From Sedimentisphaerales bacterium (GTDB lineage: Bacteria; Planctomycetota; Phycisphaerae; Sedimentisphaerales; Anaerobacaceae): a stretch of DNA of 59,387 nucleotides. The notes below the pieces were generated by a model that worked only from the letters and a program-made list of their open reading frames with translations, did not search any database and had not been told where the DNA came from. The translations under genes and the position numbers were made by a program. The stretch lies in contig JAFGPS010000131.1 of assembly GCA_016936075.1 (NCBI GenBank), positions 1 through 59,387 on the forward strand, written 5' to 3'. The stretch's first letter is position 1. Every line of letters begins with the position of its first letter. This document shows positions 26,865-35,044 of this stretch, one piece after another.

Positions 26865-28057
26865 TGGCAACTATTGAATATGTTGCAAAAAGAGAAAATG
26901 GAGAAGTCTTTTCTGGTATTTGCGATAATTCCAGTGTAGCTCTTCTTCGTGAGGACCTGGCGAAGATGGGCGATTCTCTAATTAAAGTAAAACGTCAAAA
27001 AAAGAAACGATTTAAAAACGCAAGAATTCCACAGGATGAAATAGTAACTTTTACTTTCAAACTTGCCGGAATGTGCTCGGCGGGTTTATCTATTACCGGA
27101 AGTCTCGAATCACTCCATGACCAAACAGAAAATCAGTCTTTTAAGATTATATTGGCGGATATAAAAAAAAATATAGCGGCAGGCTCGACACTTAAAAACG
27201 CTTTTGGAAAATACAGAAATGTTTTTTCAGATTTTTTTCTCGGAATGATTGAAGCGGGTGAAACAGGCGGTAAACTTTCACAGACACTTGAGGCCAGTGC
27301 TGAGTATCTGGAAAAACGCGCTGATTTCAGACACAAGATTAAATCAGCATTTGCATATCCTATAATTGTTGGAATTATGTGTTTTTTAGTTGTTACCGCT
27401 CTTGTAATTTTTGTTGTTCCGGTATTTTCAAAAATATATAAACGAATGCATGTACCACTGCCTGGTCCGACACAGGTTCTGATAATAATAAGTGATGTAA
27501 TTCATCACTGGTGGTGGTTGATTTTAGTTTGTTTAGCGGCATTAATATATGGATTTATACTGCTAAAAAGAAAAAAATCTGTAAAAGCAAAGTGGGATGC
27601 GTTAAAACTGAACATGCCTGTAATCGGGAAGTTCAATCGAATGGTTGTGGCTTCTCAGTTTACAAGGACATTCGCAATGCTTAATTCGGCAGGTGTTTCG
27701 TTAGTAAAAGCATTTGAAGTGGCAAGTATTGTAGTAAGCAATGCAAAAGTATCTGAAATTACTGCTGAGCTGCAAAAATCAGTATCGAAGGGCAATACTG
27801 TCGCTGGTTCTCTAAAACAATTCGATATTTTCCCACCTGTTATATCACAGCTTGCCGCTGCGGGTGAAGAAGCTGGAAAGTTATCTGAAATGTTAAATAA
27901 AGGTGCTGATTTTCTTGATAAGGATATCGATAGGATGATTAAGTCAATGCTTGTTAGAATAGAACCGATTTTAACTGCTGTTATGGGTGTTATTATAGGT
28001 TTTATTCTTATCAGCATGTATTTACCAATGTTCGATTATATGAATCATTTACAATAA
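26864..28057 (+). CDS. gspF: GspF/PilC inner-membrane platform protein
   Basis: 397 residues with the duplicated GspF cytoplasmic domain: FTFKLAGMCSAGLSITGSLE in the first half and FTRTFAMLNSAGVSLVKAFE in the second. Membrane segments lie at about 170-190, 215-230 and 370-390. The protein forms the platform on which the GspE ATPase rotates and inserts pseudopilins. It starts in the last base of gspE. Confidence 0.92.
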   Translation: MATIEYVAKRENGEVFSGICDNSSVALLREDLAKMGDSLIKVKRQKKKRFKNARIPQDEIVTFTFKLAGMCSAGLSITGSLESLHDQTENQSFKIILADIKKNIAAGSTLKNAFGKYRNVFSDFFLGMIEAGETGGKLSQTLEASAEYLEKRADFRHKIKSAFAYPIIVGIMCFLVVTALVIFVVPVFSKIYKRMHVPLPGPTQVLIIISDVIHHWWWLILVCLAALIYGFILLKRKKSVKAKWDALKLNMPVIGKFNRMVVASQFTRTFAMLNSAGVSLVKAFEVASIVVSNAKVSEITAELQKSVSKGNTVAGSLKQFDIFPPVISQLAAAGEEAGKLSEMLNKGADFLDKDIDRMIKSMLVRIEPILTAVMGVIIGFILISMYLPMFDYMNHLQ

Positions 28058-28156
28058 ATATAATAAATTACCAAAGTGCATGATATTATATGTCGAAAAT
28101 ATGAATGTAGAGAAGAAAAAGAAATGAAATTTATACTATTTTTAGGGGGCTTCAAA

Positions 28157-28483
28157 ATGAGAGGCAAAAAAGGTGTAACTTTAGTAGAATTATTGATTGT
28201 AGTGCTAATTCTTGGAGCATTGGCTGCAATCGCACTGCCGAGAATGACTCAAAGTGCAGATACAGCCAAGAAGAACGGCTGCAAGACCAATATCGATATT
28301 ATTAATTCTCAAATTGAATTGTATGCAGCCGAACACGATGGTACATATCCGGCCAATCTTAAAGTCATTACGAATTCAACAGTTTATTTTCCGGATGGTC
28401 CTCCAATATGTCCCATTACTAATAAGATTTATCCTAATAAGTTGGTTAATAATAGAGTTGACGCCACTGCACACAATCATTAA
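28157..28483 (+). CDS. gspG: GspG-type major pseudopilin
   Basis: 108 residues from ATG 28157, behind AGGGGGC; earlier in-frame starts from 28076 would add an improbable leader. The prepilin signal KKG/VTLVELLIVV is present with Glu at +5, followed by the hydrophobic helix and a small C-terminal domain. It is shorter than a typical T2SS GspG and lacks a clear C-terminal calcium loop. A prepilin peptidase must be encoded elsewhere. A terminator-like hairpin follows the stop. Confidence 0.85.
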   Translation: MRGKKGVTLVELLIVVLILGALAAIALPRMTQSADTAKKNGCKTNIDIINSQIELYAAEHDGTYPANLKVITNSTVYFPDGPPICPITNKIYPNKLVNNRVDATAHNH

Positions 28484-28502
28484 AAGCAAATATGTTTATA
28501 AG

Positions 28503-28542
28503 TGCCTAAAGTTGATAATGGCAAGCAACTTTGGGCATTTTT
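28503..28542 (+). terminator. Terminator or attenuator after the major pseudopilin gene
   Basis: TGCCTAAAGTTG (28503-28514) pairs with CAACTTTGGGCA (28526-28537) at 12 positions, one of them G-U, and is followed by TTTTT. Partial termination here would give more GspG mRNA than mRNA for the minor components downstream. Confidence 0.75.
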
Positions 28543-28583
28543 AGTTACTCAGGATATTTTGTTTGTGTTGTATAGATAAAAAA

Positions 28584-29045
28584 ATGATTCAAAACAAAAG
28601 AACTGCATATAGTTTTGTAGAAATGATTATTGTAGTAATCTTTCTTGGGATTATTGCTGCTATCGCTGTTCCCAGGTTCAATTTCTCTATTACTTCAAAA
28701 CAGCAGGCGGATGCTCTTGCATGGAAAATTGTAACGGACCTTCGCCGCACAAGAATGCTTGCGATTTCCAATGCTGCTGAAAATAGTGTTGGATTTGCTC
28801 TCGATACGACTGGTTCTTCTCCATATACAGGTTATGAAATACGGAATCTTAATACATCGGAAATTATTGAAACATTTACAATAGATTCAAACATAAGCTG
28901 TACAGGTGGTGAAAATTTCCAATTCGGTCCTTTGGGAAATCTGTTGACAGGTAGTAATAGTCAGCTTGTCGTTTCGTCTTCAGGAAAAACCTGCACAATT
29001 TCAATCATTCCCGCAACAGGTATGGTAAAATGCGAAGAAAATTAA
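28584..29045 (+). CDS. GspH/FimT-like minor pseudopilin
   Basis: About 153 residues from ATG 28584 (a TTG at 28563 is in frame). The leader MIQNKRTA/YSFVEMIIVVIFLG has Glu at +5 but Ala instead of Gly before the predicted cleavage site. The C-terminal region is beta-rich like GspH (FQFGPLGNLLTG, TCTISIIPATGMVKC). It overlaps the next gene by 16 bases, indicating co-translation. Confidence 0.75.
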   Translation: MIQNKRTAYSFVEMIIVVIFLGIIAAIAVPRFNFSITSKQQADALAWKIVTDLRRTRMLAISNAAENSVGFALDTTGSSPYTGYEIRNLNTSEIIETFTIDSNISCTGGENFQFGPLGNLLTGSNSQLVVSSSGKTCTISIIPATGMVKCEEN

Positions 29046-29440
29046 AAGTAAAAAAACTTTTATCAGGTTTGACATTAACAGAGGTTATTGTTGCATCTTC
29101 ACTTCTGGTTATTGGGATTGTTCCGATTTTAAAAGGGCTTACAAGTGCGAATTTAGGTACAGCCATTATCGAGCAAAAGTCCAGGAGTCTTTTCCTTGCC
29201 CAGGCAAGGCTTGATGAAATAAAGGCAAGATCAGTTTATAATTATAGCCAGTCATATTCTCAGACTAACTTATCTCTTGAAGGTTCATATCTTTGCAGCG
29301 TTACGGATACATCTGTTAACTCTAATCTTCGAAAAATAGTTGTTCAGGTTGGATTCGATTACAATTCTAATGATGTTCTTGATAGCGATGAAATCGATGT
29401 AACGTTGGCTACATATATCGCAAAAAGATGGGACTCATAA
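29030..29440 (+). CDS. GspI/PilV-like minor pseudopilin
   Basis: 136 residues. The prepilin leader MRRKLKVKKLLSG/LTLTEVIVASSLLVIG has Gly at -1 and Glu at +5. The body SLFLAQARLDEIKARS is characteristic of GspI/PilV proteins. A short calcium-loop-like DYNSNDVLDSDEID follows near the end. It starts within the gspH-like gene. After its stop, GGACT/AGTCC and GTCCT/AGGAC can form competing short hairpins (29431-29454). Confidence 0.75.
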   Translation: MRRKLKVKKLLSGLTLTEVIVASSLLVIGIVPILKGLTSANLGTAIIEQKSRSLFLAQARLDEIKARSVYNYSQSYSQTNLSLEGSYLCSVTDTSVNSNLRKIVVQVGFDYNSNDVLDSDEIDVTLATYIAKRWDS

Positions 29441-29675
29441 AGTCCTTATAGGACATTATTTATACCTGAAATATTTTAAACCTTTCTTAAAAAATAGTTC
29501 CTATAATATCACTATTATTTAATTACATTCTCATGTTTGATTCAAATATTTCAATTTTAATTTAGAGTCAGGATATACAGAAATCCAGGTTATAGAATAG
29601 GCATTTTATGACGAAAAATAGTATATATTAATTAGATTCTGTGCGCTTATTAATAATATGTGGGAATAAAATGTG

Positions 29676-30824
29676 ATGTATTATTTGTCGTTAAAAATTT
29701 TGCGGATTAAAAATATACATACTATGCCCAGGCAAGGTCTAACTCTTGTGGAAATGGTTATTGCGATGTCTTTAATGACGGTTGTATTCGCATCATTAGT
29801 TCCCATGTTCGGTCAGATGCGTAAAAGCTGGGATTCCAAGCAGACTGCTGCAGAGACAATGCAGAATGGCAGAATTCTAATGGACCACATTCAGCGAAAC
29901 ATATCAGAAGCAGTAAAAATTACGGCAGTCAGCGATTCATCTGAAACAGATGGTTATATAGAGTTTGAAAATAACGATTCTGAAACATTGAGATATGATA
30001 TAAGCTCGGCGAACAGCAGTGTCGAATATGGACTGACAGGTAATCTTTCAGAATTAGCCGGACCAGTCAACTTGCTAAGATTTACATGTTATGATGCCTG
30101 TGATCTCGATACACCAATGTCACCAGTTACAGATACTAATTCCATACGTGTTATTAAAGTCGAGTCAACTTTAACGAATCAGCTTTCACCTGAACAGAAT
30201 AAAACATTTTCAGCGTGTATCTATAAACGAGCTAATGTAGATTCCGGGGCAGGCTCGACAACAGAATCTATCTATGATTATTCGAACAGTATTCAGGGAA
30301 CAAACATATATGCTTATGACGGCCAGTATAATCATCAGGTTCCCTCGGATTCAAGCACTCCTTCAGATGCTCTCAATTCCAGTGAATATGATGGTATAGA
30401 ATTTGACGATGGAAGCTTTCATGTTTTCAGCGTTTCTCAGAATGGAAGATATGGTCTTATGAGATTCGTATTCATAATAAACGAAGCTGAAGGCGATGTA
30501 TCACAGATATCAGCAACATGGAACGGTAAAAGCGTAAACGCTAAAAGCGGGAAAGCTGATGGAGCAAGTTTGTATATCTGGAATTACACTGATTCAAATT
30601 ATGAGTTGCTTGAAGCTTCTGCTGATACCGAAGCTGAAATTATTCTTAGTGGCGAATTAACGAGTAACCTGCCTGAATATATTGGCGGAGCAGGTAACAA
30701 AACTGTCATATTATTGGCTGCTACTAATGACCAGAGAACTGGCAATCAAAGCTGCGAATTGTTTACTGATTATGTTAGATTAAATATTTCGACCTCATCA
30801 GGAGGAAGCGGAATATATCCGTAA
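29676..30824 (+). CDS. GspJ/PilW-like minor pseudopilin with long C-terminal domain
   Basis: About 382 residues from ATG 29676 (a GTG precedes it directly; the Met in MPRQG at 29724 is another option). The prepilin signal PRQG/LTLVEMVIAMSLMTVV has Glu at +5. At about 380 residues it is longer than usual GspJ; the C-terminal 200 residues form a beta-rich domain (YDGIEFDDGSFHVFSVSQNG) that may be a tip or binding domain. A 232-base gap without a visible gene precedes it, so it may have its own promoter. Confidence 0.75.
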   Translation: MYYLSLKILRIKNIHTMPRQGLTLVEMVIAMSLMTVVFASLVPMFGQMRKSWDSKQTAAETMQNGRILMDHIQRNISEAVKITAVSDSSETDGYIEFENNDSETLRYDISSANSSVEYGLTGNLSELAGPVNLLRFTCYDACDLDTPMSPVTDTNSIRVIKVESTLTNQLSPEQNKTFSACIYKRANVDSGAGSTTESIYDYSNSIQGTNIYAYDGQYNHQVPSDSSTPSDALNSSEYDGIEFDDGSFHVFSVSQNGRYGLMRFVFIINEAEGDVSQISATWNGKSVNAKSGKADGASLYIWNYTDSNYELLEASADTEAEIILSGELTSNLPEYIGGAGNKTVILLAATNDQRTGNQSCELFTDYVRLNISTSSGGSGIYP

Positions 30825-30833
30825 TTAAATTTC

Positions 30834-31229
30834 ATGATGATAATAAATCCAAGACAAAAAGGTTCGGTTGTTTTAATGGTGGTATTTGCGATAGCATTAC
30901 TTTCGGCTCTTGTAGTGGGAATGCTTGAATTAAACACCGAGGAATTGCAGCTTATGCAAAATCATATCTATGCCGCACAAGCTCTGGCTATCGCGGAAGC
31001 CGGCTTGAATGATGCTTTCAGCGAGCTTAGAGCAGATTCGAGCTGGAACGCAGGTTTTTCTGACAAGGATTTTGAAGGAGGCTCGTACACAGTAGATGTA
31101 AATGATACTACTATTACATCTACAGGTGTTTCGACACAGGGATATATTGGGCGTGTTGAAGCCGATATAACAATTGGCGACACTAATCCATATGTAATTA
31201 GAATAGATCAATTTAGGATAAACAAATAA
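30834..31229 (+). CDS. PilX/GspK-like pilus assembly protein
   Basis: 131 residues with N-terminal QKGSVVLMVVFAIALLSALVVGML, then AAQALAIAEAGLNDAFSELR, the hallmark of PilX/GspK N-terminal domains. The usual Glu at +5 is missing, as in GspK proteins. It is much shorter than full GspK (about 300 residues). Its stop overlaps the start of the PilM-like gene by one base. Confidence 0.7.
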   Translation: MMIINPRQKGSVVLMVVFAIALLSALVVGMLELNTEELQLMQNHIYAAQALAIAEAGLNDAFSELRADSSWNAGFSDKDFEGGSYTVDVNDTTITSTGVSTQGYIGRVEADITIGDTNPYVIRIDQFRINK

Positions 31230-32731
31230 TGTCAGGATCGAAAACAGTATTGGGAATTGACATAACAGGAGACCGTATTAATATGGCGCTTCTGAAAAAG
31301 CAGGGCGATAAATTCAAGCTTCTTAAAGTTGCTGAAGGTCCCGTACCGGAAGGCTCTATAAAAAAAGGAAATATTGAGAATCCAACAGCTCTTGCAAAAG
31401 CGATAAAGATGTTACAAATTAAAAACAGGATATATGCAAATCGCACCGCGATATCACTTGTCGCTAATCCAGTATTGGCACAAATATTGGATTTGCCTAA
31501 TGATGTAACAGGTAATGTTAGACAGTTTATAAATAATGAAGTAAAGCATTATGCAGTTCTTCCGATAAAAAAGGCAACCCTTGATTTTTGTAAAATTAAA
31601 TCTTCAACTGCCCAGGGTAATCGCCGGGCATTGATAATAGCCACCGATGGTCAGAAGATTTCTGATATGGTTAAAACTTTATACCAAAAAGGTATTAGTA
31701 TTGATGTGATTGAACCGTCCTGGATGGCTTATGCGAGAGCTTGTTTTGACAAGAAAATCTCGAAAATAAATAATACTAATCTGCTCTTTGCAATTATAAA
31801 TAAAGATGTTCTAACGTTATCTTTATTTAAGGATCAGAAACTGGATTTTGTAAGGGTTCAGCCTATTGAACAGGTGGAGACTGGTTCAGAGATGTTTATG
31901 AATTGGCTGGCTGAGCAGATAAATGCGGTTATGAAATTTTACGAATATGGTATATCCAAACAATATAATAAATGGCAGATAAATGTATTTACGCCGGAAA
32001 GTAACATTTTAAGCAATGAAAAAGATAATATTTTTAAATCAATGCTTTCCGATAAGATTACTCTGTCAATTCATACTCCTGAAAATGCGTATCTTGATAC
32101 TCCAATTGAAGTCAAGAATACAAAGAAGAAACCATCTGCTGTTGCAATTGGTTTAGCGATGAAGCTTCTGATATTAAGTAATGATGATTTGAATATTAAT
32201 CTTGTACCTTCGGAAGCTGTAATAGCTAAATCCCGTGAACATAAAACACTTGTTATGGCAAATATAGCAGCCGCTTTAATTGTGATAGTAATTATAAGCG
32301 CTATGTTTTTTAATACAAAAATTGTTAATGTAAAAGCGAGTTCGGGCAGAGATAGTAATGAATTTTCGGGAGAAAATACACAATTAATGCTCATTGAGAA
32401 AGGACAACTTGATAAAAATATAAAACAAATGTCTGAAAAAATAAATGATATAATGAGTGTCATAAAGACCGATTCTGTTTATAAATGGAGCGAGATTCTC
32501 TCTGATATTGGTTCTGCAATTCCTAAAAATAACAGATTGACGAGTATCGGCAGTAATGAATCTGGAATATTGCTTAATGGTCAGGCTCTTACTTACGATG
32601 CTATTTATCTTTTCGTTGATTCACTTAATAAATGTAAAACTATTGAATTGGCAACGATTGTCAGCACTACTAATAATGCGCAATCGAACCGGCTTGTAAA
32701 CTATTCCATAAGATGTGTATTAACTCAATAA
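31229..32731 (+). CDS. PilM-PilN-type fusion (GspL-like) assembly protein
   Basis: 500 residues. Residues 1-330 form an actin-like PilM domain beginning VLGIDITGDRINMALLKKQG. A single membrane helix (about 347-367, ANIAAALIVIVIISAMFF) is followed by a periplasmic PilN-like domain (IGSAIPKNNRLTSIG, GQALTYDAIYLFVDSL). Joining both parts in one chain gives the topology of GspL of type II secretion. It would link the GspE ATPase to the periplasmic components. The PilO-like gene follows 16 bases downstream. Confidence 0.8.
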   Translation: MSGSKTVLGIDITGDRINMALLKKQGDKFKLLKVAEGPVPEGSIKKGNIENPTALAKAIKMLQIKNRIYANRTAISLVANPVLAQILDLPNDVTGNVRQFINNEVKHYAVLPIKKATLDFCKIKSSTAQGNRRALIIATDGQKISDMVKTLYQKGISIDVIEPSWMAYARACFDKKISKINNTNLLFAIINKDVLTLSLFKDQKLDFVRVQPIEQVETGSEMFMNWLAEQINAVMKFYEYGISKQYNKWQINVFTPESNILSNEKDNIFKSMLSDKITLSIHTPENAYLDTPIEVKNTKKKPSAVAIGLAMKLLILSNDDLNINLVPSEAVIAKSREHKTLVMANIAAALIVIVIISAMFFNTKIVNVKASSGRDSNEFSGENTQLMLIEKGQLDKNIKQMSEKINDIMSVIKTDSVYKWSEILSDIGSAIPKNNRLTSIGSNESGILLNGQALTYDAIYLFVDSLNKCKTIELATIVSTTNNAQSNRLVNYSIRCVLTQ

Positions 32732-32747
32732 GAAAGATTTTAAAACG

Positions 32748-33344
32748 ATGCAGAAAAATATAACATATAATGCTGAATCATACAAAATCGCTTTTCTCGC
32801 GGCTTTATTTTTAATAGGTGCCATCGCGGTTTACGGGTGGTTTGTTGTGCCTCATCAGAATTATATCAAAGCGACACAGAATTATGAATCAGCAGTAAGC
32901 AATCTTAGTAAGAAAAAACAAGTTATCAGCAATAATCTGAAGGCTGGAAGAATAAAATCGGAAAAATTACAGAAACAGCTTTCTGAAATTCAGGGGAAAA
33001 TATTCGATTTGCCGGAAGAAAGAGAGTTCTTCAGTAATATTGAGAATGATTGTGAGCAGACTGGCTGTAAGATGCTTTCATTGACTTTATCACAGTCTTC
33101 TTTGAGCGATTCTAAACCTGATCGAGAATTAATGGAAAGTAAGTCAGTTACTGCCAGTTCAGCGAATTTGTCTTTTATGGGGAAATATGGAGACATTGTC
33201 ACTATGATGAATAAGCTGCAAGGTAGTTCGAAGCTTGTTAGATTCAAGTCTATAAGTATTAATACAGTGGGTGATAAACCCGGTTATTTGAAATGTGATA
33301 TGATTATCACCATTTATGTTACTAATAAAGAGAAAGAATTATAA
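32748..33344 (+). CDS. PilO/GspM-like assembly protein
   Basis: 198 residues with a short cytoplasmic start, one membrane helix (about 14-32), a coiled-coil region (YESAVSNLSKKKQVISNN) and a ferredoxin-like periplasmic domain (FMGKYGDIVTMMNKLQGSSKLVRF). This is the PilO/GspM layout; it would dimerise with the PilN-like half of the previous protein. Its stop lies just before the ATG chosen for the secretin. Confidence 0.75.
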   Translation: MQKNITYNAESYKIAFLAALFLIGAIAVYGWFVVPHQNYIKATQNYESAVSNLSKKKQVISNNLKAGRIKSEKLQKQLSEIQGKIFDLPEEREFFSNIENDCEQTGCKMLSLTLSQSSLSDSKPDRELMESKSVTASSANLSFMGKYGDIVTMMNKLQGSSKLVRFKSISINTVGDKPGYLKCDMIITIYVTNKEKEL

Positions 33345-33345
33345 A

Positions 33346-34560
33346 ATGATAAAGATAAATAAAAAATATTATCAGATAGTATTGAGAATTCTGATAGCGG
33401 TTTTCCTTTTTTGTCATACTGCAGTCTCTCAACAAACGGATTATGCGAATTTAAGTGAATCCGAACTAAATAACGATCCATTTGCGGAACTAACAATGGG
33501 AAGTCAGCCGTATGCTCAAGAAAATATTTCCAGTGTTCCTATTATTGAAAACACGGAACCTAATTTGTTTATAGAAACTATTGTTTTGAAATTCCTTGAT
33601 GCCGAGAGTCTGATGCAAATTGTAGAAAAGATGAATTCGGTGTATGGAAAAGTGTCTATAAATGAAAAAAATAATTCTCTTATAGTTTGTGATTCGAGAG
33701 AGCGTCTTGACAGGATACTTGAAGAAATACGGAAAGCCGACAAAACGCCGCAGCAAATTATGATTGAAGTGGTGATTGTCGATGTCCAGCTTAATGATGA
33801 TACCGAAATAGGAGTCAACTGGGATATCCTTAGCAGTGACAGGTATGATTATGAATACCGGCAGAATTTTTCGTTATCGAGAATCGGTACGACAGTTGAG
33901 GATGCTACAACAATTGGTAACGGTTCTGCGTTTAATACAACAGGATTAGGAGGCGCGTTTTCCATAATTAGTAGTTCTGTTCGTAATGTTCTAAACTTAA
34001 TACAGCAGAAAAGGGATGTAAAAATTCTTGCCAGCCCAAGAGTGATGATGGTTAGCGGCGAACAAGCCTCGATAGAAGCAATAGAAGAGATTCCTTATAC
34101 TGAGGTAATCGATACGGCAGGCGGTGGAGCCGGAGCATTGACTACAACGAGCTTTAAAAATGTAGGCATTAAGCTTAAAGTACAAGCCACTATTACAGAC
34201 AGCAATAACATTTTTCTTTTAGTCGATACTGAGCAGAATGTTACTTCCGGACAAAGTGATACCGAGATTCCAATTGTTGATACACGCAAAGCAACTACTT
34301 CACTAATGCTAAGAGATGCGCAGACAGTTATTTTCGGTGGACTTAGAAGGCAGGAAAAAACTAAAGAAGTCAGCCAGATTCCTATCCTTGGTGACATACC
34401 GATAATCGGTTTTATATTTAAGAGTACAAATACCATTACCAAGAACTCAGAACTGATAGTATTTTTATCGCCTCGTATCTATAAAGGAGAGCCTGTTGGA
34501 GACGATGAGATGAAAGAGTATAAAAAAATAACAGAAAAACCCATGATTTCTTTTGAATAA
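33346..34560 (+). CDS. gspD: Secretin (GspD/PilQ family)
   Basis: About 404 residues from ATG 33346 (an upstream ATG at 33316 would overlap the previous gene). A signal peptide (about 1-28, ending VSQ) is followed by one N1-like domain (ETIVLKFLDAESLMQIVEKM) and the secretin C-terminal domain with VKILASPRVMMVSGEQASI, IPIVDTRKATTSLMLRDAQTVIFGG and IPILGDIPIIGFIFKS. It is short for the family, with few periplasmic N domains. It forms the outer-membrane channel. No pilotin is visible. The receiver gene follows 64 bases downstream. Confidence 0.9.
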   Translation: MIKINKKYYQIVLRILIAVFLFCHTAVSQQTDYANLSESELNNDPFAELTMGSQPYAQENISSVPIIENTEPNLFIETIVLKFLDAESLMQIVEKMNSVYGKVSINEKNNSLIVCDSRERLDRILEEIRKADKTPQQIMIEVVIVDVQLNDDTEIGVNWDILSSDRYDYEYRQNFSLSRIGTTVEDATTIGNGSAFNTTGLGGAFSIISSSVRNVLNLIQQKRDVKILASPRVMMVSGEQASIEAIEEIPYTEVIDTAGGGAGALTTTSFKNVGIKLKVQATITDSNNIFLLVDTEQNVTSGQSDTEIPIVDTRKATTSLMLRDAQTVIFGGLRRQEKTKEVSQIPILGDIPIIGFIFKSTNTITKNSELIVFLSPRIYKGEPVGDDEMKEYKKITEKPMISFE

Positions 34561-34624
34561 GAAATTTATAAGATGTAAATCCGCAAAAAGAAAATGAACA
34601 TTTTACAAAAAGGAAAGGTGAAAA

Positions 34625-35035
34625 ATGTTAGGTCTATTTAAGCAAAAGCAAAAAACGGAACATGTAAAAATATTACTTGTTGATGACGAACCAGATTTGA
34701 TTGATACTATACAGTGCCGACTCGAAGCAAATAATTTTGTAGTAACTACCGCATCCAATGGAGAACAAGGATTATCAAAAGCGGCCGAAGACAAACCTGA
34801 TTTAATTCTTTTGGATACAAATATGCCGGTAATGAATGGCCATGAAATGCTCGAGCGTCTCAGGAAAACTCCGGACTTGAAGAATATTCCTGTTATAATG
34901 TGTACTGCTTTATGTGAAGCTCATGATATAGAGGTAGCCAATTCTTATGGTATATCAGATTATGTCACGAAACCTTTCGATTATGCTGATCTGATTGAAA
35001 AAATTACAACCGCATTAGATACCCGAAATAATTAA
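34625..35035 (+). CDS. Single-domain response regulator
   Basis: 136 residues. After a 15-residue basic start, a receiver domain shows the acidic pair LLVDDEPD, the phosphoacceptor Asp in ILLDTNMPVMNG, the switch Thr in VIMCTAL and the Lys in DYVTKPF. There is no output domain. AAAGGAAAGG lies before the ATG. It is 9 bases upstream of the histidine kinase gene and follows the secretion operon, so a role in controlling that system is plausible. Confidence 0.9.
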   Translation: MLGLFKQKQKTEHVKILLVDDEPDLIDTIQCRLEANNFVVTTASNGEQGLSKAAEDKPDLILLDTNMPVMNGHEMLERLRKTPDLKNIPVIMCTALCEAHDIEVANSYGISDYVTKPFDYADLIEKITTALDTRNN

Positions 35036-35044
35036 CAGGATATT

